Of a stretch of DNA of 64,000 bases, positions 59,093 to 64,000 are shown piece after piece. Under the pieces are notes generated by a model, which ran no database searches, was not told where the DNA came from, and worked only from the letters and a program-made list of their open reading frames with translations. Source of the DNA: Enterobacter sp. JBIWA008 (lineage in GTDB: Bacteria; Pseudomonadota; Gammaproteobacteria; Enterobacterales; Enterobacteriaceae); NCBI RefSeq assembly GCF_019968765.1, contig NZ_CP074149.1, positions 868,001 to 932,000 on the forward strand. Direction: 5' to 3'. Each line of letters starts with the position of its first letter. The first letter of the stretch is position 1. Made by a program: the position numbers and the translations under genes.

Positions 59093-59812
59093 ATGAAACC
59101 GGCAAGGATACCTCAGACTGTCACAGCACCGGAACGTTGGGCGGAATTGCCCTGGGGTGAATACTATCGCGAGGCATTAGAGCAACAGCTGAAGCCCTGG
59201 CTCGCGAAAATGTATGGCTTTCACCTGCTTAAGATTGGCAATCTCAGCGCGGAAATCAATACCGAAAGCTGCGCTATCTCGCATCAGGTCAACGTCTCTC
59301 TCGGCGGATCGCCGGTTCAGGTGAAAGCAGACCCGTTGCATCTGCCGTTTGCGGAAAAATCCGTTGATGCGTGTTTGCTCGCACACACGTTACCCTGGTG
59401 CAGCGATCCGCATCGTCTGCTTCGCGAAGCCGATCGCGTGCTGATTGATGACGGCTGGCTGGTACTGAGCGGATTCAACCCGCTGAGCCTGATGGGCCTG
59501 CGTAAGCTGGTACCGGTGCTGCGCCGGACGCCGCCTTACAACAGTCGAATGTTCACCATGATGCGTCAGCTCGACTGGCTGTCCCTGCTGAACTTCGAAG
59601 TGCTCTGCTACGGCGGCTTTCAGGTGCTGCCCTGGGCGCGGCAGGGGGGCGTGGTACTGAGCACCCATCTCCCCGCGTTGGGCTGTTTGCAGTTTATCGT
59701 CGCGCGTAAGCGAACCATTCCCCTTACGCTTAACCCTATGAAGCAGAGCAAGTCGAAAACGCCCATCCGCCAGACCGTCGGCGCCACGCGGCAGTACAAA
59801 AAAACCGATTAG
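59093..59812 (+). CDS. yafS: Methyltransferase-like protein YafS
   Basis: 239 aa from ATG 59093 ([20 protein letters not shown]), the E. coli start. Class I methyltransferase outline ([19 protein letters not shown] as post-motif region; [15 protein letters not shown]), but the classical glycine-rich motif I is missing or very weak, so SAM binding is doubtful. Function unknown. Its stop overlaps the convergent rnhA stop by 4 nt. Confidence 0.88.
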   Translation: MKPARIPQTVTAPERWAELPWGEYYREALEQQLKPWLAKMYGFHLLKIGNLSAEINTESCAISHQVNVSLGGSPVQVKADPLHLPFAEKSVDACLLAHTLPWCSDPHRLLREADRVLIDDGWLVLSGFNPLSLMGLRKLVPVLRRTPPYNSRMFTMMRQLDWLSLLNFEVLCYGGFQVLPWARQGGVVLSTHLPALGCLQFIVARKRTIPLTLNPMKQSKSKTPIRQTVGATRQYKKTD

Positions 59813-60276
59813 GCGTCGGGCTGATAGCCTGCATCTTCATGTGCGGGATTAGATGCCGCTGCACGCGCCAGTTCGTCGCAGCGTTCGTTTTCCGGATGGC
59901 CTGCGTGACCTTTAACCCACTCCCACTTAATCTGGTGTTGGCCCAGGGCGGCATCAAGACGTTTCCAGAGATCGACGTTCTTGACCGGCTTCTTATCGGC
60001 GGTTTTCCAGCCGCGTTTTTTCCAGTTATGGATCCACTGGGTGATCCCCTGACGCACGTACTGACTGTCGGTGCTTAACACCACGTCACAATGTTCTTTT
60101 AACGCCTCCAGCGCCACGATGGCCGCCATCAACTCCATCCGGTTGTTGGTGGTCATAAAATAGCCTTCGCTAAAGGTTTTTTCGTGCTGGCGATAGCGCA
60201 TAATCGCGCCGTAGCCGCCGGGCCCTGGGTTACCGAGACAAGATCCATCGGTGAAAATTTCTACCTGTTTACGCAT
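59809..60276 (-). CDS. rnhA: Ribonuclease HI
   Basis: Degrades RNA in RNA-DNA hybrids (R-loops, primers, wrong origins). 155 aa, the E. coli length. The metal-binding residues D10 ([11 protein letters not shown]), E48 (NNRMELMAA), D70 (LSTDSQYV) and D134 (NERCDELAR) with H124 in KGHAGHPE are all present. Divergent from dnaQ with 64 bp between them, where overlapping promoters are known in E. coli. Confidence 0.98.
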   Translation of the reverse strand: MRKQVEIFTDGSCLGNPGPGGYGAIMRYRQHEKTFSEGYFMTTNNRMELMAAIVALEALKEHCDVVLSTDSQYVRQGITQWIHNWKKRGWKTADKKPVKNVDLWKRLDAALGQHQIKWEWVKGHAGHPENERCDELARAAASNPAHEDAGYQPDA

Positions 60277-60340
60277 CTCTGGTAGACTTCCTGTATTCGA
60301 AACGTTCAGTTAAACGATAAGTCTGACATAAATGACCGCT

Positions 60341-61072
60341 ATGAGCACTGCAATTACTCGCCAGATTGTCCTCGATACCGAAACCACCGGTATGAACCAG
60401 ATCGGCGCGCACTACGAAGGGCATAAGATCATCGAGATCGGCGCCGTTGAAGTGGTGAACCGTCGTCTTACGGGGAACAACTTCCACGTTTACCTCAAGC
60501 CCGATCGGCTGGTGGATCCCGAAGCGTTCGGCGTTCACGGGATTGCCGATGAGTTCTTGCTGGATAAACCGACGTTTGCGGAGGTGGCTGACGAGTTTCT
60601 GGAATACATCAAGGGCGCCGAGCTTGTCATTCATAACGCATCGTTCGATATCGGCTTTATGGATTATGAATTCAGCAAGCTTAATCGTGATATTCCGAAG
60701 ACGAACACCTTCTGTAAGGTGACGGACAGCCTGGCGCTGGCAAGGAAGATGTTCCCCGGCAAGCGAAACAGCCTGGATGCACTCTGCTCGCGCTACGAGA
60801 TAGACAATACCAAGCGAACGCTTCACGGGGCGTTGCTCGATGCCCAGATCCTGGCCGATGTCTATCTGACGATGACCGGCGGGCAGACGTCAATGAAGTT
60901 CAGTATGGAAAATGAATCCCAGCAGACCCAAGGCGAAGCGGGCATTCAGCGTGTTGTCCGTCAGGCCAGTCGGTTGCGGGTTATTTTAGCCAGTGACGAA
61001 GAGCTTCTTAACCACGAATCCCGGCTTGAGCTGGTCCAGAAGAAGGGCGGCAGCTGTTTGTGGCGCGCCTGA
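60341..61072 (+). CDS. dnaQ: DNA polymerase III epsilon subunit (proofreading exonuclease)
   Basis: 3'-5' exonuclease of the replicase; binds DnaE and HolE. 243 aa from ATG 60341. DEDDh motifs: D12 and E14 in LDTETTGMNQIG, D103 in NASFDIGFMD, H162 and D167 in LHGALLDAQILAD. The beta-clamp-binding linker and the C-terminal DnaE-binding end (VQKKGGSCLWRA) are kept. An ATG three codons earlier is possible but less likely. Confidence 0.98.
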   Translation: MSTAITRQIVLDTETTGMNQIGAHYEGHKIIEIGAVEVVNRRLTGNNFHVYLKPDRLVDPEAFGVHGIADEFLLDKPTFAEVADEFLEYIKGAELVIHNASFDIGFMDYEFSKLNRDIPKTNTFCKVTDSLALARKMFPGKRNSLDALCSRYEIDNTKRTLHGALLDAQILADVYLTMTGGQTSMKFSMENESQQTQGEAGIQRVVRQASRLRVILASDEELLNHESRLELVQKKGGSCLWRA

Positions 61073-61148
61073 AAAAACGCCTTAATGCCTGTAAAATCAT
61101 CGTTTGGGTGATTTTTGCAGCAAACGATTCAAAACGTGAGAAAAAGCG

Positions 61149-61177
61149 TTGACGAGATCGGAGGCGCACCGTAATAT
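61149..61177 (+). promoter_or_regulatory. Promoter of the solitary tRNA-Asp gene
   Basis: TTGACG (61149-61154), 17 bp, TAATAT (61172-61177), then a GC-rich GCGCCTCG discriminator, as for a stringently controlled tRNA gene. Confidence 0.9.
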
Positions 61178-61204
61178 GCGCCTCGTTCCCCAAACGGGAA
61201 CAGT

Positions 61205-61281
61205 GGAGCGGTAGTTCAGTCGGTTAGAATACCTGCCTGTCACGCAGGGGGTCGCGGGTTCGAGTCCCGTCCGTTCCGCCA
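61205..61281 (+). tRNA. aspV: tRNA-Asp (GTC)
   Basis: 77 nt with encoded CCA, identical to the copy at 52746-52822. It has its own promoter. In E. coli the aspV locus is a frequent site for genomic islands; here the K-12 gene order also ends at this gene. Confidence 0.97.
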
Positions 61282-61288
61282 CTATTCA

Positions 61289-61327
61289 GAAGGCCTGAAT
61301 CAGAAATGATTCAGGCCTTCGTCGTTT
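61289..61327 (+). terminator. Terminator of the solitary tRNA-Asp gene
   Basis: Stem GAAGGCCTGAATCA / TGATTCAGGCCTTC (14 bp, perfect) with a GAAA loop, then GTCGTTTC. The weak T-run is balanced by the long stem. Confidence 0.8.
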
Positions 61328-61383
61328 CAGCATTCTGTAATCTCCCCCTCTCACTTACTGTTAACAAAAAATTAATGCTTGCA

Positions 61384-61564
61384 GTGCAATTAATTAACAT
61401 TTGCACGGTTGTAGTGCGTTATTCGCACTAACTTTGTGCGTTTAACCACCATTCCTCTCTTCAGACTTCAGTCAGAATGTGTCTTTCTGTAAAAATAATT
61501 CACGCAGAATCATCCGGTTATCTCCTGCTTTCCAAAAATATACCGAACCAATTGCGTATTGGTT
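61384..61564. promoter_or_regulatory. Inverted-repeat cluster upstream of the GntR gene
   Basis: The 379-bp gap between tRNA-Asp and the regulator is AT-rich and holds three inverted repeats: GTGCAA-N11-TTGCAC (61384-61389, 61401-61406), AGTGCG-N5-CGCACT (61413-61418, 61424-61429), and AACCAAT-N5-ATTGGTT (61546-61552, 61558-61564). ACCAAT occurs again next to the start codon (61655-61660). Candidate operators for the regulator or a global factor; no clear sigma-70 promoter could be chosen. Confidence 0.5.
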
Positions 61565-61660
61565 TGGTTATTGCTTAATCATTAGCACGATAAGCTTCAT
61601 TCCATATCAATAAATTATCGTTAATAAAAATAAAGCAATGATGAAAGCGAGCGAACCAAT

Positions 61661-62376
61661 ATGGAAAAACCGTCACGGTTTCTGGCCAATTCCAGCACCG
61701 CGCTTGAGCAGTTGCGCGGGCTTATCAACCAGCATGAGTCAACACCAGGCATACCGCTGCCCACGGAACGTGAGCTGTCGGACACTCTCGGCGTAGGGCG
61801 ACGTGAAGTGCGTCGTGCGCTGGACGTGCTGGAAGAAGAGGGGCGCATCTGGCGTAAGCAGGGCAAAGGGACCTTTATCGGCCCGGCTGCACCTGTTGAG
61901 CCGCTGGCGCTTCAGGGATTGGTTCAGCAGACCAACCTTCTGGAAGTGATGGAAGCTCGTCTACAGCTCGAACCCGGCTTAGCCCGGCTTGCGGCACTGC
62001 GTGCCACCAGGGAAAACCTCGCGCTCATGCAGCGCATGCTGGAACGCATCGATAAGGTCAGCCCGGACGACCGCGATCTCAACGAGCTCTGGGATAGCGC
62101 CTTTCACCGGGCGATTGCCGAGGCTGCGGGCAACCGTCTTATGCTCGGCCTGTTTGATGCCATTGATGCCGTGCGGCGTGAACCGGGCTGGCAGCATCTG
62201 CGTGAATTAGCCCGCACGCCCGAACGTGTCGATAGCTATAACGACCACCACCACAAGATCATGGCTGCGATTATCCATCGCCAGCCTAATGAAGCTGCGG
62301 TCGCCATGCGCGAACACCTGCTCAGCCTGCAAACCGCCCTGATTCAGGCGATCCACATCGAGGACGACTTCACGCC

Positions 62377-62380
<4 letters not shown>
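61661..62380 (+). CDS. GntR-family regulator, FadR/FCD subfamily
   Basis: 239 aa. N-terminal winged helix (about 10-75) with IPLPTERELSDTLGVGRREV and the wing KQGKGTFIG. C-terminal all-helical FCD effector domain (about 92-225) with the usual metal or ligand residues D145, H149 (WDSAFHRAIAEAAGN), one of H196-H198 (YNDHHHKIMAA) and H219 (MREHL). Such proteins sense small carboxylates, amino or sugar acids. It overlaps the next gene by 4 nt (ATGA), so it is probably the local regulator of that transporter. Effector not known. Confidence 0.93.
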
Positions 62381-63386
<1,006 letters not shown>

Positions 63387-63390
<4 letters not shown>

Positions 63391-64000
63391 CCACGCCCAT
63401 TCTTGAAGCCCACGACCTCAGCAAGCTTTTCCCCGGCCCCAAAAAGCTCTTTACTCCGGCACGGTTTGTCACGGCGGTCGATCGCGTATCGCTTGCCGTG
63501 ATGCCGGGCGAAACGCTGGCGATTGTCGGCGAGTCCGGTTCCGGAAAATCCACCCTAGGCCGTCTGCTGCTGCGTTTGCTGGCCGCCAGCGAAGGGCGCG
63601 TCTTTTATCAGGGGGAGGAGATCACCGACGCCTCCGGTGCCCGCCTGAACCAGCTCCGGCGCGAGCTGCAGATTATTTTTCAGGATCCCTTCGCCTCGCT
63701 CAACCCGCGCATGACGGTGGAGCAGATCGTCGGGGAGCCGCTGTGGCTGCATCAGAACATGAAAAAAGCGGATCGCCAGTACCGCGTTGCCGAGCTGCTT
63801 AAAACCGTTGGCCTGCCTGCCGCCTGGGCCGGGCGCTATCCACATGAGTTTTCCGGCGGGCAGCGCCAGCGTATCGGCATTGCGCGCGCGCTGGCCTCGG
63901 GGCCGAAGCTGCTGCTGGGTGATGAGCCGGTATCCGCGCTGGATGTGTCCGTTCAGGCGCAGGTGGTCAACCTGCTGGAAAGCCTGAAGCACCAGCTGGG
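63387..64000 (+). CDS. Opp/Dpp-type ABC transporter ATPase (DppF/OppF-like), 3' end outside window
   Basis: Begins at ATG 63387, overlapping the previous stop by 4 nt (ATGA), and runs open to the end of the window (204 complete codons). Walker A GESGSGKS at 48-55, Q-loop IFQDPFASLNPRMTVEQIVG near 97, signature FSGGQRQR at 155-162, Walker B LLLGDEP at 175-181. Second ATPase of the same importer. The permeases and binding protein are not in the window and are expected further right, an order (regulator, ATPase, ATPase first) unlike oppABCDF. Confidence 0.9.

Noticed and set aside
61638..61780. Out-of-frame short reading frame starting at the ATGATG before the GntR start
   Set aside because: It overlaps the regulator in another frame, has no homology and a poor ribosome site; most likely chance.

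Overview
The window is ordinary core chromosome of an enterobacterium. The gene order hemL-clcA-erpA-yadS-btuF-mtnN-dgt-degP-cdaR-yaeH-dapD-glnD-map-rpsB-tsf-pyrH-frr-dxr-ispU-cdsA-rseP-bamA-skp-lpxD-fabZ-lpxA-lpxB-rnhB-dnaE-accA-ldcC-...-rrnH-aspU-dkgB-...-dnaQ-aspV is the one known from Escherichia coli K-12. Protein sequences differ from E. coli at roughly one residue in ten, and the 16S gene has Enterobacter/Lelliottia/Leclercia-type variable regions. My best guess is Enterobacter or a close relative; species cannot be decided by eye.

Layout. 1-13.9 kb: haem synthesis (hemL, cut by the window edge), chloride transport, Fe-S delivery, B12 uptake with the SAM-product nucleosidase, dGTPase, the periplasmic protease DegP behind a sigma-E promoter, and nitrogen/lysine genes. 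13.9-34.5 kb: the dense 'macromolecular synthesis and envelope' cluster. It runs on the plus strand from the S2-autoregulated rpsB leader through translation factors, isoprenoid and phospholipid synthesis, RseP/BamA/Skp, lipid A synthesis, and on to dnaE and accA. A second sigma-E-like promoter lies inside rseP and would raise bamA-skp-lpxD and downstream genes under envelope stress. A short terminated leader RNA sits before ispU. 34.5-46.5 kb: ldcC, tilS, rof, arfB, nlpE, proS, trmO-rcsF and the MetJ-type metNIQ operon. 46.7-52.9 kb: gmhB, then a complete rRNA operon (P1/P2, boxA, 16S, tRNA-Ile, tRNA-Ala, 23S, 5S, tRNA-Asp).

53-61.3 kb: dkgB, yafC, a badly deleted MFS transporter remnant, yafD, yafE, mltD, gloB, yafS, rnhA, dnaQ and a second, identical tRNA-Asp gene. 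61.3-64 kb: past this tRNA the K-12 order ends and an accessory operon begins. It has an FCD-type GntR regulator translationally coupled to two Opp/Dpp-type ABC ATPases, the second cut by the window end. The upstream 380 bp carry several inverted repeats.

I saw no CRISPR array, insertion sequence, prophage or obviously new multi-gene system. The most interesting parts are non-coding or degraded: the ispU leader RNA, the MFS pseudogene, the long inverted repeat over the yafD promoter, and the start of the GntR/ABC operon.
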